Both the position numbers and the translations under genes were made by a program. From Curvibacter gracilis ATCC BAA-807 (GTDB lineage Bacteria > Pseudomonadota > Gammaproteobacteria > Burkholderiales > Burkholderiaceae_C), in the NCBI RefSeq assembly GCF_000518645.1, contig NZ_KI912466.1:609093-673092 (forward strand): DNA of 64,000 nt, in the 5' to 3' direction. Within the stretch, counting starts at the first letter, position 1. Every line of letters begins with the position of its first letter. The notes beneath the pieces were generated by a model. The model worked only from the letters and a program-made list of their open reading frames with translations, had not been told where the DNA came from and did no database searches. Shown piece by piece: positions 8,413 to 16,335 of this stretch.

Positions 8413-9918
8413 TCAGGCCTGGGCCTCAAGCCGCTGCGGGGCCGCAGCAAAGCGGGCGGGCAGATCGGACGAACGAGACAGAAAGCGCCCGGCCCGGGCG
8501 CCGGTGGCCTGCCCCTGGCGGTACGACAGCACGCCGTTGACCCACACCGCCTCGATGCCGGTGGCGCGCTGCTGGGGCTTGTCGAAGGTGGCGGTGTCTT
8601 GCACCGTGCGGGGGTTGAACAAGACCAGATCCGCCCAGTACCCCTGTGCAATGCGGCCCCGCTGCTCCAAGCCATAGCGGGCTGCCGACAGGCCGGTCAT
8701 CTTGCGCAGCGCTTCGGGCAAGGCCAACAGGCCCTGCTCGCGGGCGTAATGGCCCAGCACCCGGGGAAAGGCCCCCCACAGCCGCGGATGCGGATGGGGG
8801 TCTTCGGGCAGCCCATCCGAGCCCACCATGGACATCGGGTGGGACAGGATGCGACGCACATCGCCCTCGTTCATGCCGTGGTACACCGCGCCCGCAGGCT
8901 GCAGCCGGCGCGCCGCCTCCAGCAGGCCGACCTGCCAGGTGCGCGCGATGGCGGCCAGGGTCTGCCCGGCCATGTCGGGGTGGGGTGTGGACCAGGTGAT
9001 GAAGATGTCGAACTCGTCGGTCACCTGCTTGAGGTCGAGCGTGGACGAACTGGCGGCATAGGGATAGCAGTCGCAACCCACGGGCTGCAGGCGGGCTGCG
9101 CCCTCCATGGCCGCCAGCACCTCGGTGCTGCGCCCCCAGTTGCGGGCACCCGCGCACTTGAGGTGCGACACGATCAGGGGGCTGGGCCCGTGGCGGGCCA
9201 CGTCAAAGGCTTCGGCCAGGGCGTCCAGGATGGGCTCGAACTCGCTGCGCAAATGGGTGGTGTAGAGGGCCCCATGGGCCGCCACCTCGGCCACCAGGCG
9301 CTTGAGTTCGTCGGTGCTGGCGGCAAAGGCCGAGGCATAGGCCAGCCCGGTGCTCAAGCCCAGGGCCCCGGCCGCCAGGCTGTCGGCCAGCTCCAGCCGC
9401 ATGGCCTCGATTTCGGCCGGGTGGGCGGCCCGGTCCAGGTCGTCCAGGTGATTGCTGCGCAAGGCCGTGTGCCCGACCAGAGCGGCCACATTGACCGCCG
9501 GCTGCGCCGCCTCGATGGCCTTTCGATAATCGTCGAAGCGCGGGTAACGGAACGCCGAATCCGGCCCCAGCAGGTTCATGGGGTCGGGCGCGCTGCCGCG
9601 CAGGCGCACCGGCGACGCGCTGATGCCGCAATTGCCCACCACCACCGTGGTCACGCCCTGGCTGATCTTGGGCAGCATCTCGGGCTGGCGGATCACCACG
9701 GTGTCATCGTGGGTGTGCACGTCGATGAAGCCGGGCGCCAGCGCCAGGCCCTGGGCATCGACCTCGACCCGGGCGGCGGGACGGGGCTCGTCACCTCGGA
9801 ACAGGCACAGCCGGCCGGCGGAGTCCACCCCCACGTCAGCCCACTCGCCTGGGCGGCCCGTGCCGTCGTACACCGTGGCGTGGCGGATCAGTGTGTCGAG
9901 CCTGTCGAGGGTACTCAT
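8413..9918 (-). CDS. D-aminoacylase family amidohydrolase (N-acyl-D-amino-acid deacylase; candidate N-acetyl-D-glucosaminate deacetylase)
   Basis: The 501-residue metal-dependent amidohydrolase has FIDVHTHDD (zinc site), VVGNCGISASPVRL with the conserved metal-bridging Cys, TTHLRSE, VSHLKCAG and the late active-site segment GSDGLPEDPHPHPRLWG. These match D-aminoacylases, which remove the N-acyl group from D-configured amino acids. The start overlaps the gntP stop as TGATG, indicating translational coupling. Annotation by family is N-acyl-D-amino-acid deacylase; because the neighbours are a sugar-acid permease and a KDG kinase, deacetylation of N-acetyl-D-glucosaminate is an attractive alternative substrate. 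That is inference. Confidence 0.88.
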   Translation of the reverse strand: MSTLDRLDTLIRHATVYDGTGRPGEWADVGVDSAGRLCLFRGDEPRPAARVEVDAQGLALAPGFIDVHTHDDTVVIRQPEMLPKISQGVTTVVVGNCGISASPVRLRGSAPDPMNLLGPDSAFRYPRFDDYRKAIEAAQPAVNVAALVGHTALRSNHLDDLDRAAHPAEIEAMRLELADSLAAGALGLSTGLAYASAFAASTDELKRLVAEVAAHGALYTTHLRSEFEPILDALAEAFDVARHGPSPLIVSHLKCAGARNWGRSTEVLAAMEGAARLQPVGCDCYPYAASSSTLDLKQVTDEFDIFITWSTPHPDMAGQTLAAIARTWQVGLLEAARRLQPAGAVYHGMNEGDVRRILSHPMSMVGSDGLPEDPHPHPRLWGAFPRVLGHYAREQGLLALPEALRKMTGLSAARYGLEQRGRIAQGYWADLVLFNPRTVQDTATFDKPQQRATGIEAVWVNGVLSYRQGQATGARAGRFLSRSSDLPARFAAAPQRLEAQA

Positions 9919-11270
9919 CACAGCACCCCGGCCAGGGCCCACACCAGGCCAAACGCCACCACCGAGATCAAGGTCTCGAGCACCGTCCAGGTCTTCAGGG
10001 TCTGCCCGACACTCATGTTGAAGTACTCCTTGATCAGCCAGAAGCCGCCGTCGTTGACGTGCGACAGGATCAGCGAGCCGGCACCGGTGGCCAGCACCAG
10101 CAACTCAGGATGGGGGTAGTGCATGGCCAGCGCGATCGGCGCCACGATGCCGGCCGAGGTGGTCATGGCCACGGTGGCCGAACCGGTGGCCACCCGCATC
10201 AAGGCGGCCAGCAGCCAGCCCAGCAGCAGGGGCGACAGCTGGAAGGCCGCCGACAGGGCCACGATCTGCGTGGTCACGCCCGAATCCACCAGGATGCGGT
10301 TGAGGCCCCCACCCGCCCCCACCAGCAAGGTGATGCCCGCCGTCGGCGCCAGGCATTCCTGCGAGAACTTGAGCACGTCTTCGCGTGAAAAGCCGCGCGC
10401 CAGACCCAGGGTCCAGAAACTGACCACGGTGGCAATCAGCAAGGCGATCACCGAATTGCCGATGAACAGCAGAAAGCCGTTCAGTGTGCTGCCGGCCGGC
10501 GCCAGCACCGGGGCCCAACCGCCCAGCAGCATCAGCGCCACCGGCAGCAGCACGGTGAACATGGTGATGCCGAAACCCGGCAGCGAGCGAGCCCCGGCGT
10601 CGCGGTCGGTGAACTGGTCGGCCATCGGGTTGTGGCTGGGCAGTACGATGCGCGGAGCGATGAACTTGGCGAACAGCGGGCCGGCGATGATGGCGGTGGG
10701 CACACCGACCAGGATCGCGTAGGCCACCGTCTTGCCCACTTCGGCACCATAGGCGCCCACCGCCATCATGGCGGCGGGGTGCGGCGGCACCAGACCGTGC
10801 ACCACCGACAGGCCGGCCACCATGGGCAGCCCCACCATCAGCATCGACACCCCTGTGCGCCGGGCCACCGTGAAGGCGATCGGGATCAGCAGCACAAAGC
10901 CCACCTCGAAGAACAGGGGCAGGCCGCAGACAAAGGCGATGCAGACCATGGCCCAGTGGGCGTTGCGCTCGCCGAACCGGTCGATCAGCGTGAGCGCAAT
11001 GCGGTCTGCGCCCCCGGACTCGGCCATCATCTTGCCCAGCATGGTGCCCAAGGCCACCACCAGGGCAATGTGCCCCAGGGTTTTGCCGACGCCGGTCTCA
11101 TAGGCCGCCATGATGTCCTTGGCCGGCATGCCGGCCACCAGGGCCAGCCCCAGGGAGACCAGGGTCAGCACGATGAAGGGATTGATGCGGTAGCGTGCAA
11201 TCAGCAGCACCAGCGCCACGATGGCGATGAGCGCATAGAGCAGCAAAGACGGGTTGGCGACAGCAGGCAC
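9918..11270 (-). CDS. GntP family gluconate-type permease
   Basis: The 450-residue integral membrane protein has about 12-14 hydrophobic segments and GntP signatures: RINPFIVLTLVSLGLALVAG, GTMLGKMMAESGGADRIA, VHGLVPPHPAAM, GNSVIALLIATVVSFW and HVNDGGFWLIKEYFNMS near the C-terminus. GntP carriers import gluconate and related sugar acids with protons. The start is the GTG at 11270 with AAGGAG ahead; this gives the usual family length. Embedded between a PLP deaminase and a D-aminoacylase, it probably imports an N-acylated or amino sugar acid, or a D-amino acid. Confidence 0.9.
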   Translation of the reverse strand: MPAVANPSLLLYALIAIVALVLLIARYRINPFIVLTLVSLGLALVAGMPAKDIMAAYETGVGKTLGHIALVVALGTMLGKMMAESGGADRIALTLIDRFGERNAHWAMVCIAFVCGLPLFFEVGFVLLIPIAFTVARRTGVSMLMVGLPMVAGLSVVHGLVPPHPAAMMAVGAYGAEVGKTVAYAILVGVPTAIIAGPLFAKFIAPRIVLPSHNPMADQFTDRDAGARSLPGFGITMFTVLLPVALMLLGGWAPVLAPAGSTLNGFLLFIGNSVIALLIATVVSFWTLGLARGFSREDVLKFSQECLAPTAGITLLVGAGGGLNRILVDSGVTTQIVALSAAFQLSPLLLGWLLAALMRVATGSATVAMTTSAGIVAPIALAMHYPHPELLVLATGAGSLILSHVNDGGFWLIKEYFNMSVGQTLKTWTVLETLISVVAFGLVWALAGVL

Positions 11271-11303
11271 AGGGTCTCCTTGGTTGTTGTTTCTTGGGGC
11301 AAG

Positions 11304-11330
11304 CGGTTCAAGCGTTTCAAACGGTTCAAT
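11304..11330. repeat. Three tandem 9-bp repeats in the deaminase-gntP gap
   Basis: CGGTTCAAG, CGTTTCAAA and CGGTTCAAT follow each other without gaps inside the 164-base spacer upstream of gntP. They could be a regulator site or an RNA element; nothing else in this spacer is recognisable. Confidence 0.65.
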
Positions 11331-11434
11331 GGGCGCCCTCCGCAAGGCGGCGTCGACGTGCCGACCCAGCGCGGCCTGGCATGCAGGTCCCGCGTTGCGC
11401 TCAGGCACGTTGGCAGCGGGTCAGGGCCTGGGCG

Positions 11435-12712
11435 TCAGAACAGGGTCTCGACGGCGCTCAGCACCTGGTAGTGCTCGTCCACCAGCAGCAGCTGACGCCA
11501 TTTGTCGAAGGTCAGGCAGGGGTGGGAGATGTCGAAGATCAGGATGTCGCCCACCCGCAGGTCGGCGCCCTCGGGCACGCTCATGAAGGCGTGCTGATCC
11601 ATCATCGCGGTCAGCACCCAATCCTCGGGGGCGGGCCGCACCCCGGCAAAGCCGCCCGGGCGGGCCTGCAGGCTCACGCTGGGCAGGCCCGCATCGAAGG
11701 CCGCGTCGCGCTTGCCCAGCGCGATGATGGCGCGCCCGGGCTCCGGCAAGGACTGCACATGGGCACACAGCTGCAGGGCCGGCAACAGGCTTTGCCCCAT
11801 CTCGCGCGCCACGGGGTTGTCGGCCCGGATGCGGCGCTCGGCGGCGCGGTAGATGCCCACGTCGTGGGTCAGGTAGCAACCCGGACGCAGCACCACGTCC
11901 ATTGTGCAGCCCAGGTCCTGCCCCGAAAACACCTCGGCCACCACGTCAAACCAGGCCGAGCCGGCCCCCGACAGCAGCACCGTGTCCTCGGCAAAGCGCT
12001 GCTCGGCCGCCAGTGCCCGGGTGCGCTCCAGCACCTGCTGCAAAAAGCCCCGGATCGCCTCCGTCTGCTGCAACACCCCTTCGTAGACCTCCACCCCGAC
12101 CAGGGCCAGGGCGCGCGGCCAGCGGGCCAGGGCAGCCAGGCATTCGGCCTCCTGGGCGGCATCACGCACCCCGGTGCGACCACCCGGAACGCCGTACTCG
12201 ATCAGCACCCGCAGGCGTTGCCCCACCTCGGTGAAGAAATGCCCCAGCGCATCGATGTTGGCCGCCGAATCGACAATGCAGCAAAAGCTGAAATCCGGGT
12301 CTTGCGCCTGGATGCGTGCGATCAGCGCCATGTTGCCGCGCCCCACCAGTTGGTTGGCCATCAGGATGCGGCGCACACCGTGGCGGTAGGCGGCATTCAC
12401 TTGCGAGGCTGTTGCCAGCGTGATGCCCCAGGCGCCGTGCTCCAGCTGCCGATGGAACAGTGCCGGGCTCATGGTGGTTTTGCCGTGTGGTGCCAGCTTC
12501 ACGCCATAGCGGGCCATGAAGGACTGCATCCAACGCAGGTTGTGCTCGATGCAGCTTTCGCGCAGCACGGCCACCGGCAGGCTCACCTCGTCGTCAAGAA
12601 TGCGCCATTGCAGGTCCTTGAGCTGGGCCAGCGTGCATCCGTCCGGTGCGGCACCCAGGCCCTTGGTGTCGAAGTTCAGGTGATTGTGGGAAAAGAGGGC
12701 TGCAGTGGTCAT
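11435..12712 (-). CDS. PLP-dependent D-serine dehydratase/D-threonine aldolase-like deaminase (candidate D-glucosaminate dehydratase)
   Basis: The 425-residue protein has an alanine-racemase-type barrel with the PLP lysine in KLAPHGKTTMSPAL (near 70), QVNAAYRHGVRRILMANQLVG, a glycine-rich LLSGAGSAWFDVV, and the DISHPC zinc-site motif close to the C-terminus that typifies the DSD1-like dehydratases. Annotated relatives are called amino acid deaminases. It is the first gene of the operon running to the KDG kinase. In that context elimination of ammonia from D-glucosaminate to give 2-keto-3-deoxygluconate is a coherent role; D-serine or D-threonine remain alternatives. ATG 12712 follows AGGA. 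Confidence 0.82.
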   Translation of the reverse strand: MTTAALFSHNHLNFDTKGLGAAPDGCTLAQLKDLQWRILDDEVSLPVAVLRESCIEHNLRWMQSFMARYGVKLAPHGKTTMSPALFHRQLEHGAWGITLATASQVNAAYRHGVRRILMANQLVGRGNMALIARIQAQDPDFSFCCIVDSAANIDALGHFFTEVGQRLRVLIEYGVPGGRTGVRDAAQEAECLAALARWPRALALVGVEVYEGVLQQTEAIRGFLQQVLERTRALAAEQRFAEDTVLLSGAGSAWFDVVAEVFSGQDLGCTMDVVLRPGCYLTHDVGIYRAAERRIRADNPVAREMGQSLLPALQLCAHVQSLPEPGRAIIALGKRDAAFDAGLPSVSLQARPGGFAGVRPAPEDWVLTAMMDQHAFMSVPEGADLRVGDILIFDISHPCLTFDKWRQLLLVDEHYQVLSAVETLF

Positions 12713-12984
12713 CGTCGATCCTGGTCTAGCCCGGATTCTTGGCGATGGCAGCCGTTTCGCGTGCGGGATTTTCAAACACTTGTGGCTCGCAACACATGGA
12801 CACATGAGTGCCTCTTTCGACGACGGTCCGGGCCAAGCCGGTAAAATCGGCCCCCACGGGCCAGGCTCAGGCCACCGCCCTTGGCTCCATCCAAGCTTGG
12901 ATCCGCCCCCTGGCGGCTGCCGGCCAGCCCTGAGCGCTTGCCGGCCAGGCCACGACAACCCTCTGCCTCACTCGGACAAAGACC

Positions 12985-14613
12985 TTGAGCTTTCTCGAAG
13001 AAACCCGCCGCCGTCGCACTTTCGCGATCATCTCCCACCCGGACGCGGGCAAGACCACGCTGACTGAAAAGCTGCTGCTGTTCTCGGGCGCGATCCAGAT
13101 CGCCGGCTCGGTGAAGGCGCGCAAGGCCAGCCGCCATGCCACCTCGGACTGGATGGAGATCGAAAAGCAGCGCGGCATCTCGGTGGCCTCGTCGGTGATG
13201 CAGATGCTGTACCGCGACCATGTGATCAACCTGCTCGACACCCCCGGCCACAAGGACTTCTCGGAAGACACCTACCGGGTGCTGACGGCCGTCGATTCGG
13301 CCTTGATGGTGATCGACGCCGCCAACGGCGTGGAATCGCAGACCCGCCGACTGATCGAGGTGTGCCGTCAGCGCGACACCCCCATCCTCACCTTCGTCAA
13401 CAAGATGGACCGTGAGGTGCGCGAGCCGCTGGACATCCTCGACGAGGTGGAGCGCGAGCTGGGCATGCCCTGCGTGCCCATGACCTGGCCCGTGGGCCAG
13501 GGCAAGAGCTTTGCCGGCATCATCAACCTGCGCACCCAGGCCATGACGGTGTTCGAGGCCGGCAGCGAACGCCTGCCGCATGACTTCGAATCCATCCCGC
13601 TGTCCGAGCGCGACACCCTGGTCAAGCGCTTCGGCAGCGAATTCGAGGCCGCGGTGGAAGCCATGGAGCTGGCCACCGGCGCCTCGCCCAGCTACGACCA
13701 CGACGCCTTCCTGGCCGGCAAGCAGACCCCGGTGTTCTTCGGCTCGGGGGTGAACAACTTCGGGGTGATGGAGGTGCTCGACGCCCTGGTCGATCTGGCC
13801 CCGCCCCCCCAATCGCGCAAGAGCACGGTGATCGTGAACCGCCAGCCGGTCGAAAAGGTGATCCAGCCCGAGGACGATGCGTTTTCGGGCGTGGTGTTCA
13901 AGGTGCAGGCCAACATGGACGCCAACCACCGCGACCGCATCGCCTTTGTGCGCATGGCCTCGGGCAAGTACACCCCGGGCATGAAGCTGCGCGTGCAGCG
14001 CACGGCCAAGGAACTGAGGCCCACCAGCGTGGTGACCTTTCTGTCGCAGCGCCGGGAGGCGGTGGACGAGGCCTATGCCGGCGACATCATCGGCTTCACC
14101 ACCCATGGCGGCGTGCAACTGGGCGACACCATCACCGACGGCGCCAGCCTGCAGTTCACCGGCCTGCCCTTCTTTGCGCCCGAGCTGTTCATGAACGTGA
14201 TCCTCAAGAACCCACTGCGCACCAAGCAGTTGCAACAAGGCCTGGCCCAGCTGGGCGAAGAAGGTGCCATCCAGGTCTTCAAGCCCGACATGGGCGGTGC
14301 CATGCTGCTCGGTGCCGTGGGTCAGCTGCAGTTTGAAGTGGTACAACACCGCCTCAAGACCGAGTACGACGCCGACGTGCGCCTGGAAAGCAGCCAGTAC
14401 ACCGGCGCCCGCTGGATCACCGCCGACACGCCCGCAGAACTGAAGGCCTTCACCGACGCCTACCCGATGCGCCTGGCCCACGACGCGGCCAATACCCTGG
14501 CCTACCTGTGCACCTCGCCCTACGACGTGCGCCTGGCCCAGGAACGTTTCCCGAAGATCCATTTCCACCCCCTGCGAGAACACGCTGGCCTGGCGCTGCA
14601 GACGGCGGGTTGA
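12985..14613 (+). CDS. prfC: Peptide chain release factor 3
   Basis: The 542-residue translational GTPase begins MSFLEETRRRRTFAIISHPD. G motifs are AGKTTLTEK (P-loop, near 21-29), the G2 region with RGISVASSV, DTPGH (near 83) and NKMD (near 137). Domain II and the RF3 C-terminal segment follow (PELFMNVILKNPLRTKQL, LGAVGQLQFEV). RF3 recycles RF1/RF2 after peptide release. The start appears to be TTG at 12985: no ATG or GTG lies in a good position upstream and the N-terminus aligns with the family there. No clear Shine-Dalgarno is visible. A TAAAAT box at 12842-12847 may be its -10 element. Confidence 0.94.
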   Translation: MSFLEETRRRRTFAIISHPDAGKTTLTEKLLLFSGAIQIAGSVKARKASRHATSDWMEIEKQRGISVASSVMQMLYRDHVINLLDTPGHKDFSEDTYRVLTAVDSALMVIDAANGVESQTRRLIEVCRQRDTPILTFVNKMDREVREPLDILDEVERELGMPCVPMTWPVGQGKSFAGIINLRTQAMTVFEAGSERLPHDFESIPLSERDTLVKRFGSEFEAAVEAMELATGASPSYDHDAFLAGKQTPVFFGSGVNNFGVMEVLDALVDLAPPPQSRKSTVIVNRQPVEKVIQPEDDAFSGVVFKVQANMDANHRDRIAFVRMASGKYTPGMKLRVQRTAKELRPTSVVTFLSQRREAVDEAYAGDIIGFTTHGGVQLGDTITDGASLQFTGLPFFAPELFMNVILKNPLRTKQLQQGLAQLGEEGAIQVFKPDMGGAMLLGAVGQLQFEVVQHRLKTEYDADVRLESSQYTGARWITADTPAELKAFTDAYPMRLAHDAANTLAYLCTSPYDVRLAQERFPKIHFHPLREHAGLALQTAG

Positions 14614-14618
14614 GGGCC

Positions 14619-15068
14619 ATGACAACCGAAACCAGCGCATCGACAGCCCCGCCACGTTCCGTGATCCATCAACTGTTCTGGTTCGGTGTCTCGGGCGTGT
14701 TGGGCCTGCTGGTCGACATGGGGGTGCTGTGGTTGGCCGTGCCCCGGCTGGGCCTGTATGGCGGGCGGGTGCTGTCCTTTTTGTGCGCCGCCACCTCCAC
14801 CTGGGCCTTCAACCGGCGCCAGACCTTTGCGCCGACTGGGCGCCGAGGCAAGACCCTGGTGGCTGAATACCTGGCTTACCTGGGCAGCATGAGTGTGGGC
14901 GGCGCGATCAACTACAGCGCCTATGTGGCCTTTGTTCGGCACTTTCCCGATCTGCCTGGCTTCTCCATGTGGGGTGTTGCCGTAGGAAGCCTGGCCGGGC
15001 TCGGATTCAACTTTGCCAGTGCCCGATTTCTGATTTTTCGGACGCGCCCCAGGCCGCTGAAATCCTGA
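14619..15068 (+). CDS. GtrA-like membrane flippase protein
   Basis: The 149-residue protein has four hydrophobic helices and the GtrA family pattern: FGVSGVLGLLVDMGVLWL at the start, FLCAATSTWAFNRRQTF in the middle (the conserved W-x-x-NR-x-x-TF), and NFASARFLIF at the end. GtrA-like proteins are thought to flip undecaprenyl-phosphate-linked sugars across the inner membrane. It starts 5 bases after the prfC stop, yet its functional partners are probably the GT2 and GT-C genes that follow. Confidence 0.88.
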   Translation: MTTETSASTAPPRSVIHQLFWFGVSGVLGLLVDMGVLWLAVPRLGLYGGRVLSFLCAATSTWAFNRRQTFAPTGRRGKTLVAEYLAYLGSMSVGGAINYSAYVAFVRHFPDLPGFSMWGVAVGSLAGLGFNFASARFLIFRTRPRPLKS

Positions 15069-15289
15069 AACTGCGGCATTGCAAGGCGCATGGAGCATCT
15101 CTCAAGGATTCAGCTTATTTTTCTCAACGGTGGTAACCCCAAGCCTGCCGTTGAACGCGTCAGACAGGCTTCTCGAGTTTGCCCCTAGGGCCTGTGGCAA
15201 GATCGCCTCTTTGTTAACAATTTGATACCCAGGGAGGAAAAGGGACGAGCAATCCCTGAACTGGGTGCAAGCCGCCACAACTGCCACCA

Positions 15290-16231
15290 ATGGTCATGAC
15301 TCAGCCACGCATTGCCGTCGTCGTCCCCTGCTACAACGAAGCCCTGTCGATCCAATTGGTGATCGACGAATTCAAAACCTGCCTGCCCGAAGCGGAACTG
15401 TTTGTCTTTGACAACAACTCCAGCGACGACACGGCTGGCATCGCTCGCCGGGCTGGCGCCACCGTGATCCCCGTCAAACTGCGTGGCAAGGGCAATGTGG
15501 TGCGACGCATGTTCGCCGACGTCGAGGCCGATGTCTATGTGATGGTCGATGGCGATGCCACCTATGACCTGCGCGATATCCGGGCCCACATCGACCAATT
15601 ACTGGCGCAACGCCTGGACATGCTGGTGGGTTGCCGGCGTGATGATGGTTCCAACCCGCAGACCTACCGGCCCGGCCATCGTCTGGGCAACCTCATGCTG
15701 ACGGGTTCGGTGGCCTGGATCTTTGGCGGAGGCTTCACCGACATGCTGTCAGGCTACCGTGTGTTCTCGCGCCGCTACGTGAAATCTTTCCCGGCCATGT
15801 CGCAAGGTTTCGAGACTGAAACCGAACTGACCGTGCACGCGCTCGAATTGCGCATGCCCTATGCCGAAGCCGACATCATCTATCGTGCCCGTCCAGAGGG
15901 TTCGACCAGCAAGCTGTCGACGCTGCGTGACGGTTGGCGCATTCTGGGCACCATCCTGAAACTGTTCATCAGCGAGCGTCCGTTGGCCTTCTTCGGGCTG
16001 CTGGCGTTGGTGCTGTCCTTGCTAGGTCTGGCGCTGGCCATTCCACTCTTGCTGACCTATGCCGAAACCGGATTGGTTCCACGGCTGCCGACCGGGGTGC
16101 TGACTACCGGCATCATGATGTGCGCAGGGCTGTCTCTGGTGTGCGGAGCCATTCTGCACAACGTCACTACAGGGCGACGCGAAGCCAAAAATTTGGCCTA
16201 CCTGGCCATCCCAGCCCCTGCAGACCGCTGA
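15290..16231 (+). CDS. Family 2 glycosyltransferase, polyprenyl-phosphate sugar transferase type (GtrB/DPM1-like)
   Basis: The 313-residue protein has a GT-A fold with VVVPCYNEA (residues 10-18), FDNNSSDDT, VMVDGDATYD (the metal-binding D-x-D) and GFETETELTVHALE. The EGSTSKLSTLRDG motif is typical of enzymes loading sugar onto polyprenyl phosphate. Two C-terminal transmembrane helices (about 228-252 and 265-290) end the protein. It probably makes an undecaprenyl-phosphate sugar for the GtrA-like flippase upstream. ATG 15290 or 15296 are both possible. Base composition here is less GC-rich than in the flanks, a hint of transfer. Confidence 0.87.
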   Translation: MVMTQPRIAVVVPCYNEALSIQLVIDEFKTCLPEAELFVFDNNSSDDTAGIARRAGATVIPVKLRGKGNVVRRMFADVEADVYVMVDGDATYDLRDIRAHIDQLLAQRLDMLVGCRRDDGSNPQTYRPGHRLGNLMLTGSVAWIFGGGFTDMLSGYRVFSRRYVKSFPAMSQGFETETELTVHALELRMPYAEADIIYRARPEGSTSKLSTLRDGWRILGTILKLFISERPLAFFGLLALVLSLLGLALAIPLLLTYAETGLVPRLPTGVLTTGIMMCAGLSLVCGAILHNVTTGRREAKNLAYLAIPAPADR

Positions 16232-16335
16232 TGTGTGCATTTGACCGCGCAACAGCCGTGCGTGTTTGCACGGCAAGACCAGGCTCATGCCCTTCCATGA
16301 AACACAAACAATGTGCACGGAAATGAGCCGGTGGC

